From assembly GCF_000691525.1 (NCBI RefSeq), contig NZ_JMDW01000011.1, positions 124,001 to 188,000 on the forward strand: a stretch of DNA of 64,000 bases. The letters are read 5' to 3'. Position 1 is the stretch's first letter. Each line of letters starts with the position of its first letter. Under the pieces are notes generated by a model. It worked only from the letters and a program-made list of their open reading frames with translations. It searched no databases and was not told where the DNA came from. Positions 25,068 to 36,924 of the stretch are shown piece after piece. The DNA is from Mycolicibacterium neoaurum ATCC 25795 (GTDB lineage Bacteria; Actinomycetota; Actinomycetes; Mycobacteriales; Mycobacteriaceae). A program made the position numbers and the translations under genes.

Positions 25068-26588
25068 GTGCAGCTGGCAGAGATCGCCGCCGCGTCGGCC
25101 GATATCGGTGCGACACCGTCACGGCTGGCGAAGGTGGAGCGGGTCGCGAAGGTACTGGGCCTGGCGGACCGGGACGAGATCGCCGTCGTGGTGGCCTGGT
25201 TGTCCGGCGAGCTGCCACAGCGCCAGATCGGCGTCGGCTGGGCGGGGCTGCGTGATCTGCCCCCGCCGGCGGCCGATGCCACACTGACCGTCGCGTCGGT
25301 GCACGCCATGCTGACCGAGATCAAGGAGATCGCGGGCAAGGGTTCCAAGAATCGACGGGCCCAGCGAGTGCTGGACCTGTTCGCCGCCGCCACCGAGGCC
25401 GAACAGCGGTTCCTACGGCGGTTGTTGTCCGGGGAACTGCGCCAGGGAGCGGTTGCCGGGGTGATGGCCGATGCGGTCGCCAAGGCCGCCGGCCTGCCGG
25501 CGGCTGCGGTCCGGCGGGCGGCCATGCTGGCAGGGGATCTCTCCGAGGTCGCGGTCTCGGCGCTCGTCGATGGCGATATCGGCCGGTTCACCCTGCGCGT
25601 CGGACGCCCCGTCTCCCCCATGCTGGCCCAGACTGCGACCGGCGTCGCCGAGGCCCTGGACAAACTGGGCGGCGAAGCCGCCCTCGAAACGAAGCTGGAC
25701 GGCGCGCGGGTGCAGATCCACCGCACCGGGAACAGCGTCGCGATCTATACCCGGACGCTCGACGATGTCACCGCGCGACTGCCAGAGGTGGTCGACGCCG
25801 TGCTGGCACTGCCGGTCACCGACCTGATCGCCGACGCCGAGGCGATCGCGCTCCGGCCCGACGGGCGTCCGCACCGCTTCCAGGTGACCGCCTCGCGTTT
25901 CGGGAGCCGTTCGGCCGCTGCGCGCGCGGAACCGCTGTCGGTGTTCTTCTTCGATCTGCTGCACCGCGATGGTGTCGATCTGCTGGACTTGCCGCTGACC
26001 GACCGGATGGTCGCGCTGGACGAGGTGGTACCGGCCGCACAACGGGTACAGCGGCTGGTCACGGCCGACCCGGACGCCGGGCGCGAGTTCCTGGAGACGA
26101 CGCTGGCCGCCGGTCATGAGGGAGTGATGGCCAAGGCGCCGTTCGCACCGTATGAGGCAGGCCGCCGCGGCGCCGGCTGGTTGAAGGTCAAACCGGTGCA
26201 CACCCTGGATCTGGTCGTGCTGGCGGTCGAATGGGGTTCCGGGCGGCGCACCGGCATGCTGTCCAACATCCATCTGGGTGCCCGCGACCCGGGCACCGGT
26301 GAATTCCTGATGCTGGGCAAGACGTTCAAGGGAATGACCGACGAGATGCTGGCGTGGCAGACGAGACGCTTCACCGAGCTGGCGGTCGACGGCACCGCCG
26401 GCGGCATCGTGCGGGTACGGCCCGAGCAGGTCGTCGAGATCGCCATCGACGGTGTGCAGGCGTCCTCGCGTTATCCCGCGGGGATGGCCTTACGCTTCGC
26501 GCGCGTTGTGCGCTACCGGGACGACAAACCCGCCGCGCAGGCCGACACGGTGGAAACCGTGCGTGAGCTGTTCGAACGCGGCGGTTGA
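25068..26588 (+). CDS. ligB: ATP-dependent DNA ligase LigB
   Basis: This is a 506-residue ligase of the archaeal/eukaryotic type. An N-terminal DNA-binding domain ([33 protein letters not shown]) is followed by the nucleotidyltransferase with the adenylated Lys209 in [13 protein letters not shown], motif [24 protein letters not shown] and WLKVKP, then an OB-fold. The GTG at 25068 is chosen by length and sequence comparison with Rv3062. Mycobacteria use LigA for replication; LigB is dispensable and of unclear role. It is followed at 44 nt by cstA, as in M. tuberculosis. Confidence 0.95.
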   Translation: MQLAEIAAASADIGATPSRLAKVERVAKVLGLADRDEIAVVVAWLSGELPQRQIGVGWAGLRDLPPPAADATLTVASVHAMLTEIKEIAGKGSKNRRAQRVLDLFAAATEAEQRFLRRLLSGELRQGAVAGVMADAVAKAAGLPAAAVRRAAMLAGDLSEVAVSALVDGDIGRFTLRVGRPVSPMLAQTATGVAEALDKLGGEAALETKLDGARVQIHRTGNSVAIYTRTLDDVTARLPEVVDAVLALPVTDLIADAEAIALRPDGRPHRFQVTASRFGSRSAAARAEPLSVFFFDLLHRDGVDLLDLPLTDRMVALDEVVPAAQRVQRLVTADPDAGREFLETTLAAGHEGVMAKAPFAPYEAGRRGAGWLKVKPVHTLDLVVLAVEWGSGRRTGMLSNIHLGARDPGTGEFLMLGKTFKGMTDEMLAWQTRRFTELAVDGTAGGIVRVRPEQVVEIAIDGVQASSRYPAGMALRFARVVRYRDDKPAAQADTVETVRELFERGG

Positions 26589-26632
26589 CGGAAAGTCCCA
26601 ACGTCGTCCTGACGCGGTGCAAGGATCGACCC

Positions 26633-28921
<2,289 letters not shown>

Positions 28922-29063
28922 TGGGTGATAACCATTACCGCCGCTACCTCGAGCACCTCGCGCGCCGACATCCCGGTGCGCCGGTGCCGACCGAGCGGGA
29001 GTACTGGCGGATGCGGCACGCCGCGACCGAGTCCAACCCACAGTCGCGCTGCTGCTGAGTTCT

Positions 29064-29112
29064 GCGATGTGCGAGTCTCAGCCGCAGCGGGTCCGGAGAC
29101 TGCGCACATCGC
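29064..29112. terminator. bidirectional inverted-repeat terminator
   Basis: GCGATGTGCG plus AGTCTC (29064-29079) pairs with GAGACT-G-CGCACATCGC (29096-29112), a 16-bp stem with a single bulge. It lies between the convergent ybdD and luciferase-like genes. Confidence 0.8.
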
Positions 29113-29123
29113 GACTCCTCAGA

Positions 29124-30167
29124 TCACGATGTAGAGGCGCGATAGGCCTGCACGATCGGGGCGAGCTCATCGGGTGTCGCGCCATGCATGATCACCGCGT
29201 CGGCGCCGTAGTCGAACTCCTTACGCACCCGGTCGACGCACTGTTGCGCGGTACCGGTCGCCGAGGGCTCCAGCCATTCGTCCGGAATCAAGGTGGCGAT
29301 GTGTTCGATCTGCTCGGCCGTTGCCTTGTGGTCGATACCACCGCCGATGGACTGCACCACGGCGTCTTCGCGGAAGTGTTGCAGCACAACGGGATCCCAA
29401 CCATTGGTGCCAACCAGCAGGTCACCATATCCCTGCAGATAAGTCGCCAGTCGCGCCACGGTCTTCTTCAATCGAAGCTCTTCGGGCAGGTGATCGCCCA
29501 CGGTCGCGAAACACGACCACACCCGCACGGCCGCCGGGTCTCGGCCGGCCTGCTCGGCGGCATCCTTGACCGTCTTGACCGCACGCTGCAACGTCTCCGG
29601 CGTGAAGTACGTGTGCAGGATGACGTCGTCGAATGCGCGCCCGCCCAACGCGAGGGTCTGCGGACCGAAGGCGACGATGGCCAGCCTGATGTCCTCCCGG
29701 AAATCGGAGTCGAGGAACAGCAGCGGGTATCGCCCGATCGGTCCGTCGTGGTCGAAGATCATCTCGCCGCGCCAGAGGCGGCGCATCACTTTGGCGAAGT
29801 CTTCCATCTGCGCGGTGGTCACCGCAGGCACCCCGAACGCGCCGTACAACGCGGCGATTCCCCTGCCGAGACCCAGCGTGAACCGGCCGCCGGACAGCCG
29901 GTGCATCGTGGTGGCCCACGAACCGGTGATCAGCGGATGCCTCGTGTTGTGATTGGTCGCCGCGGTGGCGATCTGCATCCGGCTCGTCACCGCCAGCGCC
30001 GCGCCGGTCAGTGACGACGCTTCCTTGACATTCCAGCGCTCGGAGATGAAGCCGGTACCGAACCCCAGTTCCTCACCGCGGCGGGCCTCGTCCACCAGGG
30101 TGGCGGGGCCGTCGCCGCCGGCGCCGGCCAACAGGTAGTAGCCGAGTTCGTCCAATGGCCTAGTCAC
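29124..30167 (-). CDS. LLM-class F420-dependent oxidoreductase
   Basis: This is a 347-residue luciferase-fold (TIM-barrel) enzyme. Markers are GFGTGFISERW, TNHNTRHPL, RLSGGRFTLGLGRG and the C-terminal GTAQQCVDRVRKEFDYGAD. Mycobacterial members mostly use coenzyme F420 rather than FMN. The pattern matches the TIGR03857-type group, but the substrate is unknown. The start GTG at 30167 is preceded by GGTGTGACCA repeated as GGTGTGACTA across the start. It lies downstream of beta-oxidation genes on the same strand, separated from them by a hairpin. Confidence 0.88.
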   Translation of the reverse strand: MTRPLDELGYYLLAGAGGDGPATLVDEARRGEELGFGTGFISERWNVKEASSLTGAALAVTSRMQIATAATNHNTRHPLITGSWATTMHRLSGGRFTLGLGRGIAALYGAFGVPAVTTAQMEDFAKVMRRLWRGEMIFDHDGPIGRYPLLFLDSDFREDIRLAIVAFGPQTLALGGRAFDDVILHTYFTPETLQRAVKTVKDAAEQAGRDPAAVRVWSCFATVGDHLPEELRLKKTVARLATYLQGYGDLLVGTNGWDPVVLQHFREDAVVQSIGGGIDHKATAEQIEHIATLIPDEWLEPSATGTAQQCVDRVRKEFDYGADAVIMHGATPDELAPIVQAYRASTS

Positions 30168-30264
30168 ACCTGGTCACACCCCACGACACACCCAACCTCC
30201 TTGCTGGTAAGCACAATTGCACATCTCGGCGTTCGGTCCACAGACAACACCGAAGATAGTGCGT

Positions 30265-30326
30265 GCCGGACCGCGTCACCGAGACGGGATCGGCGCGGTC
30301 ACCGCACGTCACCAGCGCGGTCCGGC
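30265..30326 (-). terminator. hairpin terminator after the SnoaL-like gene
   Basis: GCCGGACCGCG (30265-30275) is the exact complement of CGCGGTCCGGC (30316-30326), the right arm touching the stop codon of the SnoaL-like gene. The loop is 40 nt and may itself fold. Confidence 0.55.
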
Positions 30327-30775
30327 TAGCGGGAATCCCCGCCCTGGGTGAATCGCATGATGGTGCGCGTCAGGTGCAGGCTGGTGATCACCCAGGCGCC
30401 ATCGCGCTTCTCGTAGGTCTCGTGATAGTGCCCGGCACCGAACAGTTCACTCCCGTCGGGAAAGAGCAGGAGATCCTCCATCGCCCAGATCCCCGAAGCG
30501 GTGTTGTCCGCGGTCAACGTGATCTCTGGGCTGTGCACATGATGCTTGGTCTGCGCATGCTCGACGCCACCGAGCACCACCGGCACGAACTCGGCGAGAC
30601 CACGCAGCGGTGGCGCGGTCTGGCCGTCGGCGCCACCGGCGGAGACGGCCATGTCCAGCGTGACCACGACCTCGTCGGCGAACAGTTGCTTCCACGCCTC
30701 GTAGTCCTTGGTGTCCAGCAACCGGCAGTATCGGGCCTTGAGCTGGCGGATTGCTTCCAGCTCGTCATGCACCAC
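30326..30775 (-). CDS. SnoaL/NTF2-like fold protein
   Basis: This 149-residue protein has the SnoaL-4 pattern: IRQLKARYCRLLDTKDYEAWKQLFADEV at the start, then a curved sheet with HHVHSPEI and YHETYEKRDGAWVITS. Such folds act as hydratases, isomerases or dehydratases on polyketide, steroid or CoA-linked substrates. The start is one of two adjacent GTG codons (30775 or 30772); an upstream extension would run into the enoyl-CoA hydratase gene and has unrelated composition. It lies 38 nt after echA on the same strand. Confidence 0.85.
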   Translation of the reverse strand: MVHDELEAIRQLKARYCRLLDTKDYEAWKQLFADEVVVTLDMAVSAGGADGQTAPPLRGLAEFVPVVLGGVEHAQTKHHVHSPEITLTADNTASGIWAMEDLLLFPDGSELFGAGHYHETYEKRDGAWVITSLHLTRTIMRFTQGGDSR

Positions 30776-30813
30776 GATTGCGCCCCCGTCGCCGATGGTC
30801 GACGCACCCGATG

Positions 30814-31575
30814 TCAGCTCCCGGTCCACGTGGGCCTCCGCTTCTCGGCGAACGCGGTGGCACCCTCGATGGCATCTCGGGATCCGAACACCGGGCCCGT
30901 GATCTCGTTCTGCTTCTGCCACATCTCACTTCGGCTCCACTCCGCCGACTTGACGATGATCTCCTTGGTCGCTGCCACCGCAAGCGGACCGTTGGCAGTG
31001 ATCTTCCCCGCCAGCTCCAACGCCCCGTCGAGCGCGCGGCCGGGCTCGGTCAGCTTGTTGACCAACCCCCACTCGACCGCCTGCTCGGCAGTGAAACTCT
31101 CGCCGGTGAGGGCGAGTTCCATCGCCTTCTGATACGGGATGCGGTGCGGCAGTCGGAGCAGACCGCCACCACCGGCCACCAACCCGCGCTTGACCTCGGG
31201 AATGCCGAACGTCGCCTCGCGCGACGCCACGATCAGATCGGTGGCCAACACCATCTCCGTACCACCGGCAAGCGCATAACCCTCGACCGCGGCGATCAGC
31301 GGCTTACGCGGAGGCCGCTCGGTGAAGCCGATCCCCCGACCCTCCACGTAGGGAAGTTCACCGGCGGCAAAGGCCTTCAGATCCATTCCAGCACTGAAGT
31401 TTCCACCCGCACCCGTGATGATCGCGACGGACAGTTCGGGGCTGTCGTCGAGTTCGTCCATCGCGGCGGCCAAACCCCGCGCGACCGGCAGATTGAAGGC
31501 GTTGCGTGCCTCCGGTCGGTTGATGGTGATGACCAGGGTTCGGTCCCGGCGCTCGGTCAGGATCTCATCGGCCAC
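30814..31575 (-). CDS. enoyl-CoA hydratase/isomerase (crotonase family)
   Basis: This 253-residue crotonase has the oxyanion-hole segments NFSAGMDLKAF and AVEGYALAGGTEMVLATD. The catalytic region reads FGIPEVKRGLVAGGGGLLRLP, with Glu of PEV in place of the second catalytic Glu pattern. It hydrates trans-2-enoyl-CoA in beta-oxidation. It is followed by the SnoaL-like gene and preceded, after a 96-bp gap with a small hairpin, by a thiolase. The specific acyl chain is unknown. Confidence 0.9.
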   Translation of the reverse strand: MADEILTERRDRTLVITINRPEARNAFNLPVARGLAAAMDELDDSPELSVAIITGAGGNFSAGMDLKAFAAGELPYVEGRGIGFTERPPRKPLIAAVEGYALAGGTEMVLATDLIVASREATFGIPEVKRGLVAGGGGLLRLPHRIPYQKAMELALTGESFTAEQAVEWGLVNKLTEPGRALDGALELAGKITANGPLAVAATKEIIVKSAEWSRSEMWQKQNEITGPVFGSRDAIEGATAFAEKRRPTWTGS

Positions 31576-31671
31576 TCTTCATCCTCACAATCGACCCGCT
31601 GCCTCGGGTATGCGGACAACAGGGAACATCGCTGTTGTTCTGACGGTATATCCCCGATCGCCAACGGTCGG

Positions 31672-32847
31672 TCAGACCTCGATGACGACGCCTCCACCCT
31701 GGCCACCGCCGGCGCACATTGCTGCCACGCCGATACCGCCGCCACGACGTTGCAACTCGTAGATCAGCGTGGTGATCATCCGCGCCCCCGATGCCGCTAT
31801 CGGGTGGCCGAGGCTGCAACCGCTACCGGAGTAATTGACCCGCTCCTCGTCGAGGCCGTACTCACGGACAGCGGCCACCGGCACCGAGGCGAAGGCCTCA
31901 TTGATCTCCCACAGCGTCACGTCGGAGGGTGTGAGTCCGGCACGGTCGAGCACCTTGCCGATCACCTTGACACCGCCCAGACCGGTATCGCGCGCCGCGA
32001 CACCGACCGAACCCCAGGCCCGCACCTTGGCCAACACCTGCAGGTTCTCCGCAGCCGCGTAATCGTCGGAAACAAGTGCCACAGCGGCGGCAGCGTCATT
32101 GGTACCGCTGCTGTTACCTGCAGTGATGGAGAACCCTTCGATCTCGGGGTGTAGGACTTTCAAGCTGGCGAGTTTCTCGACCGTCGTATCGCGACGTGGG
32201 TGCTCGTCGACACTGAAATCCACGACCGATCCGTCGGCCCTGCTCACCTTCAGGGGCACGATCTCATCGGCGAACCTGCCCGCGTCCTGGGCCGCGACCG
32301 CACGCTGGTGCGAGCGAGCGGCCCACGCATCGAGTTCCTCCCGGGTCAACCCGTAGGCTTGCGCGGTGTTCCATCCGACCGTGATCGACATGTCGCGGGC
32401 CGGCGCATCCGGCGTCTCCACGTGAATGGGTGGCAACCACCGCTCCTCGAATTTCAACTCCGGACCGGGGATCCGCTGATTCATCAGCGGAGTCATCGAC
32501 AGTGACTGCACACCGCCTGCCACCAACACCCGCTCCATACCGGAGCCGATCTGGGCCGAGGCATTGCCGATTGCGGTGAGACTGCCCGCACAGTGCCGGT
32601 TGACGGCCTGGCCCGGCGCATTCTCGAAGCCGGCCACCAGAGCGGCGTAGCGGGCCAGATCACCGCCGCCGTAATGCGATTCGGCGATGATGATGTCGTC
32701 GATCGCCGACGGATCGATACCCGCCCGCCGGACGACCTCGGGCAGCACCGCGCCGAGCAACACATCGGGAGGGGTGTCGACCAGAGTTCCCTTGAACGAC
32801 CGCCCGATGGCGGTTCGGGCGGCGCCGACGACAACAGGTGAAGACAT
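31672..32847 (-). CDS. thiolase-family acetyl-CoA acyltransferase (first copy)
   Basis: This is a 391-residue thiolase. The acyl-accepting Cys is in QAVNRHCAGSLTAI; NEAFA and the CSLGHPIAASGARM (His) and MCAGGGQGGG (second Cys) motifs complete the active site. It cleaves 3-ketoacyl-CoA with CoA. The ATG at 32847 gives the usual MSSPVVVGAARTAIG start. The upstream gap holds a perfect ACCTTTAC/GTAAAGGT inverted repeat, likely an operator. A second thiolase is encoded 2 kb upstream, so the cluster has two substrate specificities or steps. Confidence 0.93.
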   Translation of the reverse strand: MSSPVVVGAARTAIGRSFKGTLVDTPPDVLLGAVLPEVVRRAGIDPSAIDDIIIAESHYGGGDLARYAALVAGFENAPGQAVNRHCAGSLTAIGNASAQIGSGMERVLVAGGVQSLSMTPLMNQRIPGPELKFEERWLPPIHVETPDAPARDMSITVGWNTAQAYGLTREELDAWAARSHQRAVAAQDAGRFADEIVPLKVSRADGSVVDFSVDEHPRRDTTVEKLASLKVLHPEIEGFSITAGNSSGTNDAAAAVALVSDDYAAAENLQVLAKVRAWGSVGVAARDTGLGGVKVIGKVLDRAGLTPSDVTLWEINEAFASVPVAAVREYGLDEERVNYSGSGCSLGHPIAASGARMITTLIYELQRRGGGIGVAAMCAGGGQGGGVVIEV

Positions 32848-32854
32848 GTGTACC

Positions 32855-32886
32855 ACCTTTACGATTTACGAAGCTTATGTAAAGGT
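32855..32886. promoter_or_regulatory. inverted repeat upstream of the first thiolase gene
   Basis: ACCTTTAC (32855-32862) and GTAAAGGT (32879-32886) are perfect complements around an AT-rich 16-nt spacer, directly before the thiolase start. It could be an operator, possibly for the GntR protein encoded next to it. Confidence 0.5.
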
Positions 32887-32921
32887 AGCACTTGCTGCCG
32901 GCACTGCCATCGTGGGTCTGC

Positions 32922-33677
32922 TCAGCCGTCACCGGCCTCCTGGGCGATGACGCCGCGTTCGATCAGGTGCTCGGTCAACGGAGCCACCCCCACGGTGAAG
33001 TGTTCCGCGATCGCCTGCCGGGCAGCATCCGCATCACGGCGCTCCAGCGCGTCGATCAGCCGACGGTGGTCCCTGATGGACTGTGCCGGCCACCCCTCAA
33101 GGGTCGGGAACACCGATTCGGGCTGATACCGCGTGATACCGGACATGAACTGGGTGAGCTTCGGCGAGTCGGCGGCGATGTTGATCAGCCGGTGGTACTC
33201 GTGGTTGAGCCGTACGGCGCGGTCTGGGTCGGCGTCCTGGTATGCACGTTCCAGGTTGTCCTGAATGGCCTTCAGTTCCGAAAGCTGTTCGGCACTGATC
33301 CTTTCGGCTGCCCGTGCCGCAAGTTCACCGCCGACGTAGGCCTGCACGTCGGCGACATCGGCGAGATCACGGGCGGTGAACCTCACGACCATGAATCCGC
33401 GCCGCGGATGCTGGACGAGCAGCCCCTCGGCGCGCAGGTTCAACAACGCTTCTCGCACGGGGGTGACGCTGATACCGAGGTCGACCGCCAGCTGGTCGAG
33501 GCGCAGGTATTCACCGGCCGGGTAGGTGCCTTCGAAGATCCGTCGCCGAACCACCCGCGCAACGTCATCGGAGAGCTGCGGCCGAGCGGCGAAGCCCGAA
33601 TCTTCCCGTCGCTGCGCTCGCCCCGGTGACTCTTCCCGTCGCTGCGCTCGCCCCGGTGACTCAGAGCCGATACTCAT
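32922..33677 (-). CDS. GntR-family (FCD/FadR-type) regulator
   Basis: This 251-residue repressor has a winged helix (RVVRRRIFEGTYPAGEYLRL, LGISVTPVREALLNLRAEG) followed by an all-helical FCD ligand domain with metal-ligand residues in LNHEYHRLI and DHRRLIDALERRD. Such proteins sense acyl-CoA or organic acids. The N-terminus contains two identical 10-residue units (SPGRAQRREE) from a 30-bp tandem duplication just before the HTH. The ATG 33677 overlaps the upstream fadE by 17 nt. If translation starts later, at a codon after the repeat, the repeat would be untranslated. Likely targets are the acyl-CoA genes on both sides. Confidence 0.88.
   Translation of the reverse strand: MSIGSESPGRAQRREESPGRAQRREDSGFAARPQLSDDVARVVRRRIFEGTYPAGEYLRLDQLAVDLGISVTPVREALLNLRAEGLLVQHPRRGFMVVRFTARDLADVADVQAYVGGELAARAAERISAEQLSELKAIQDNLERAYQDADPDRAVRLNHEYHRLINIAADSPKLTQFMSGITRYQPESVFPTLEGWPAQSIRDHRRLIDALERRDADAARQAIAEHFTVGVAPLTEHLIERGVIAQEAGDG
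33601..33660. repeat. perfect 30-bp tandem duplication
   Basis: The 30-bp unit at 33601-33630 is repeated exactly at 33631-33660, with no mismatch. It keeps the GntR reading frame (10 codons) and lies next to the fadE stop. Exact identity suggests a recent or unstable duplication. Confidence 0.95.
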
Positions 33678-34851
33678 CGAGCAGATTCTTGCTGATGATG
33701 GTCTTCTGGATCTCGCTGGTGCCCTCGCCGATCAGCAGGAACGGCGCATCGCGCATCAACCGTTCGATCTCGTACTCCTTCGAATAGCCGTAGCCGCCGT
33801 GGATCCGGAAACTCTGCTGGGTCACTTCGGCGCAGAACTCGCTGGCCAGATACTTGGCCATCCCGGCCGCCACATCGTTTCGCTCGCCCGAGTCCTTGAG
33901 CCGGGCGGCATTGACCATCATCAGATGTGCCGCCTCGACCTTGGTCGCCATCTCGGCCAGCTGGAAGGCGATGGCCTGGTGTCCGGCAATCGGCGTACCG
34001 AACGTCTCGCGCTGCTGGGCATAGCGGATCGCCAATTCGAAGGCGCGGATCCCGACACCGCAGGCGCGCGCCGACACGTTCACCCGGCCCACCTCGATAC
34101 CGTCCATCATCTGGACGAAACCCCTGCCCGGTGCCGCGCCCAGCACATCATCGGCCGATGCCCGGTAGCCGTCGAAGATCAGTTCGGTGGTGTCGATACC
34201 CTTGTAGCCGAGCTTGTCGATCTTGCCGGGAATGGTCAGCCCGGGCGACACTTCGCCGAAACCGGCCGGCTTCTCGATCAGGAAGGCCGTCAGATTGCGG
34301 TGCGGCTTCTCCGCTCCCTCATCGGTTTTGACCAATGCGGCCACCAGCGTCGAGCTGCCACCATTGGTCAGCCACATCTTCTGCCCGGTTATGACGTAGT
34401 CGTCACCGTCGCGCACACCCCTGGTGCGGATCGCCGCGACATCCGAACCCAGCTCGGGTTCGGACATCGAGAACGCCCCGCGCACCTCGCCGGTCGCCAT
34501 CCGCGGCAGATACCGCCGCTTCTGGGCATCGGTGCCGTGCTGACGGATCATGTAGGCGACGATGAAATGCGTGTTGATGACCCCGGACACGCTCATCCAG
34601 CCGCGGGCCAGTTCCTCGACACACAGTGCGTAGGTCAGCAGCGACTCCCCCAGCCCGCCGTACTCCTCGGGGATCATCAGGCCGAACAGACCCATATCCC
34701 GCATCTGGTCGACGATGTGCTGCGGATAGGTGTCCGAATGCTCCAGCTCCTGGGCGTTCGGGATGATCTCCTTATCCACGAATTGCCGGACGGTGGCGAT
34801 GATCTCGGCTTGGACATCGGTCAGTCCCGCAGTCTGTGCGAGCTTAGTCAT
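33661..34851 (-). CDS. acyl-CoA dehydrogenase
   Basis: This is a 396-residue FAD-dependent acyl-CoA dehydrogenase that forms 2-enoyl-CoA. Markers are MIPEEYGGLG, FSMSEPELGSD, ITGQKMWLTNGG, RHQAI-type helix GHQAIAFQLAEM, FRIHGGYGYSKEY and the C-terminal GEGTSEIQ, with Glu at the catalytic-base position. It is 28 nt downstream of the second thiolase gene. Electrons would pass to ETF. The gene is followed directly by the GntR regulator. Confidence 0.93.
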   Translation of the reverse strand: MTKLAQTAGLTDVQAEIIATVRQFVDKEIIPNAQELEHSDTYPQHIVDQMRDMGLFGLMIPEEYGGLGESLLTYALCVEELARGWMSVSGVINTHFIVAYMIRQHGTDAQKRRYLPRMATGEVRGAFSMSEPELGSDVAAIRTRGVRDGDDYVITGQKMWLTNGGSSTLVAALVKTDEGAEKPHRNLTAFLIEKPAGFGEVSPGLTIPGKIDKLGYKGIDTTELIFDGYRASADDVLGAAPGRGFVQMMDGIEVGRVNVSARACGVGIRAFELAIRYAQQRETFGTPIAGHQAIAFQLAEMATKVEAAHLMMVNAARLKDSGERNDVAAGMAKYLASEFCAEVTQQSFRIHGGYGYSKEYEIERLMRDAPFLLIGEGTSEIQKTIISKNLLDEYRL

Positions 34852-34878
34852 GGGCGATCTCGCTCCGCTTCTCGCTCG

Positions 34879-36093
34879 TCATGCAACCGTCCGTTCGAAC
34901 ACGGCGGCCAGGCCCTGCCCGCCACCGATACACATGGTCTCCAGCCCGTAGCGGGCGCCGCGCAGATCGAGTTCGCGGGCCAGCGTGGCCAGCATCCGGC
35001 CGCCGGTCGCGCCGACCGGATGTCCGAGCGAGATCCCGGACCCACGCACATTGGTGCGCTCGTAATCGGATTCGCCGAACTTCCACTCCCTGGTGCAGGC
35101 CAGCGCCTGCGCGGCGAAGGCTTCGTTGAGTTCGATCAGGTCCATGTCGGCCAGCGACAGGCCCGCCTTGTCCAGAGCCCTGGCAGTGGCCGGTACGGGA
35201 CCGATTCCCATGATGTCCGGCCCAACACCTGCGAGCGCCCAGGAGACCAGTCGGACAAGGGGTTTCAGCCCGAGGTCGGCAGCACGTTCGGGTGTGGTGA
35301 CGATGCACATGGACGCCGCGTCGTTCTGCCCGCTGGAGTTGCCCGCGGTGACGGTGGCATCCGGGTCGGTCTTGCCCAGTACAGGGCGCAGCGTGCTCAG
35401 CTGCTCCAGCGAGGTATCGGCGCGCGGATGCTCGTCGACGGAGATGACTTTCTCACCGGACCGATCGGCGACCGTCACCGGGATGATCTCGTCGGCCAAC
35501 ACCCTGCTGCGCTGGGCGGCGACCGCCTTCTCGTGTGAGCGGACCGCGAGTTCGTCCTGCTCGGTCCGAGAGATGCCGTAGCGGCGGCGCAGATTCTCGG
35601 CCGTCTCGAGCATGCCGCCGGGCACGGGGTGGAACTTCCCGCCTGCGGTGGTCCGCCCGCGGGCCAATCCGTCGTGCACGGTGATACCACCCCGAGAGCC
35701 GCCCCAGCGCATATCGGTGGAATAGAAGGCGACATTGCTCATCGACTCGGCACCGCCGGCGATCACCAGATCGCTTCCACCACTGCCGACTTGCAGTGCC
35801 GCCTGGATGACGGCCTGCAAGCCCGATCCACACCGCCGATCGACCTGCATACCCGGCACCGTGGTGGGCAGACCCGCATCGAGGGCCACCACACGACCGA
35901 TCGCGGGCGCCTCACTGGACGGATAGCAGTGCCCCAACACGACATCGTCGACGGCATCGGGACTCACCCCGGTGCGTTCCAGCAGGCCCTGCAATGCGGA
36001 GACACCCAGATCCACCGCTGACAGTGCTGCGAACATTCCACCGTAGCGGCCGATCGGGGTGCGCACCGGCTCGCAGATGACGGTCTCGCGCAC
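34879..36093 (-). CDS. thiolase-family acetyl-CoA acyltransferase (second copy)
   Basis: This is a 404-residue thiolase with active-site Cys in MQVDRRCGSGLQAV, NEAFAAQAL, GSGISLGHPVGATGGRM and ETMCIGGGQG. The pattern is of degradative, acetyl-CoA acetyltransferase-like enzymes. The GTG start at 36093 shares one base with the TAG stop of the SDR gene (TAGTG), so the two are co-translated. With the SDR (3-hydroxyacyl-CoA dehydrogenase role) and fadE it covers most steps of a beta-oxidation turn. Confidence 0.93.
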   Translation of the reverse strand: MRETVICEPVRTPIGRYGGMFAALSAVDLGVSALQGLLERTGVSPDAVDDVVLGHCYPSSEAPAIGRVVALDAGLPTTVPGMQVDRRCGSGLQAVIQAALQVGSGGSDLVIAGGAESMSNVAFYSTDMRWGGSRGGITVHDGLARGRTTAGGKFHPVPGGMLETAENLRRRYGISRTEQDELAVRSHEKAVAAQRSRVLADEIIPVTVADRSGEKVISVDEHPRADTSLEQLSTLRPVLGKTDPDATVTAGNSSGQNDAASMCIVTTPERAADLGLKPLVRLVSWALAGVGPDIMGIGPVPATARALDKAGLSLADMDLIELNEAFAAQALACTREWKFGESDYERTNVRGSGISLGHPVGATGGRMLATLARELDLRGARYGLETMCIGGGQGLAAVFERTVA

Positions 36094-36833
36094 TAGATGT
36101 GCCGCCCGCCGGTCACTTCGAGCACCGTACCGGTCATATAAGACGACAGATCCGATGCCAGGAACAGTGCCACGGACGCGACCTCACTGGGTTCGGCGGC
36201 ACGGCCCATCGGGATCTCGGCAAGCTTTTGATCCCAGATCCGCTGCGGCATGGCCTCGGTCATGGCCGACCGGATCAGTCCGGGCTGGATGGCGTTGACC
36301 CGCACACCGAGATGGGCGACTTCCTTGGCGGCGGCCTTGGTCAAACCGACGATCCCGGCTTTGGCCGCCGAGTAGTTTGTCTGCCCCACCAAGCCGACCT
36401 TGCCGGAGATAGACGAGATATTGACGATCGCACCGCTTTTGGCCTCACGCATGATGCCGGCGGCCAACCGGGTGCCGTTCCACGAGCCCTTCAGATGTAC
36501 CGAGATGACCTGATCGAACTGTTCCTCGGTCATCTTGCGCATGGTGGCATCGCGGGTGATGCCGGCGTTGTTGACCATGACATCGAGGCTGCCGAAGGTG
36601 TCGACGGCCGCGTCGACGAGTGCGCCGACCTGGCCGGCATCGGTGACGTCGCATCGGACGGCCTTGGCCACCGAGTCACCACCGAGACGTTGCACCGCCG
36701 CTTCGGTGGCCTCCGGGTTCAGATCGCCGAGCACGACCCGCGCACCCTCGGATACGAACCGCTCGGCGATGGCGAATCCGATCCCCTGCGCACCGCCGGT
36801 GATCACCGCGGTCCGACCGTCCAACAGAGCCAT
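36093..36833 (-). CDS. FabG-like SDR (3-oxoacyl/3-hydroxyacyl dehydrogenase)
   Basis: This 246-residue SDR has [14 protein letters not shown], the Ser in [13 protein letters not shown] and a final [17 protein letters not shown]...[10 protein letters not shown] segment typical of FabG. Within a catabolic operon it probably oxidises 3-hydroxyacyl-CoA. It is the first gene of the leftward operon (SDR-thiolase-fadE-gntR) and divergent from a second fadE across a 91-bp region with an AT-rich palindrome. Confidence 0.92.
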   Translation of the reverse strand: MALLDGRTAVITGGAQGIGFAIAERFVSEGARVVLGDLNPEATEAAVQRLGGDSVAKAVRCDVTDAGQVGALVDAAVDTFGSLDVMVNNAGITRDATMRKMTEEQFDQVISVHLKGSWNGTRLAAGIMREAKSGAIVNISSISGKVGLVGQTNYSAAKAGIVGLTKAAAKEVAHLGVRVNAIQPGLIRSAMTEAMPQRIWDQKLAEIPMGRAAEPSEVASVALFLASDLSSYMTGTVLEVTGGRHI

Positions 36834-36871
36834 GAGGCCACCCTCCTGAGGCGCGAGATGTCAAAAACATA

Positions 36872-36884
36872 AAATATGATATTT
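36872..36884. promoter_or_regulatory. AT-rich palindrome between divergent SDR and fadE genes
   Basis: AAATATGATATTT is a perfect 13-bp palindrome, within the extended ACATAAAATATGATATTTGTG. It stands out in GC-rich DNA and sits between both start codons. It may be a GntR operator or the overlapping -10 elements of both promoters. Confidence 0.55.
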
Positions 36885-36924
36885 GTGGGATCAAACCACA
36901 TCCGGACGTACAGGAGGGCCCCCG

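Noticed and set aside
33601..33660. Two-copy repeat considered as a minimal CRISPR or insertion footprint
   Set aside because: The copies are directly adjacent without spacers, no inverted ends or transposase nearby; it is a plain tandem duplication.
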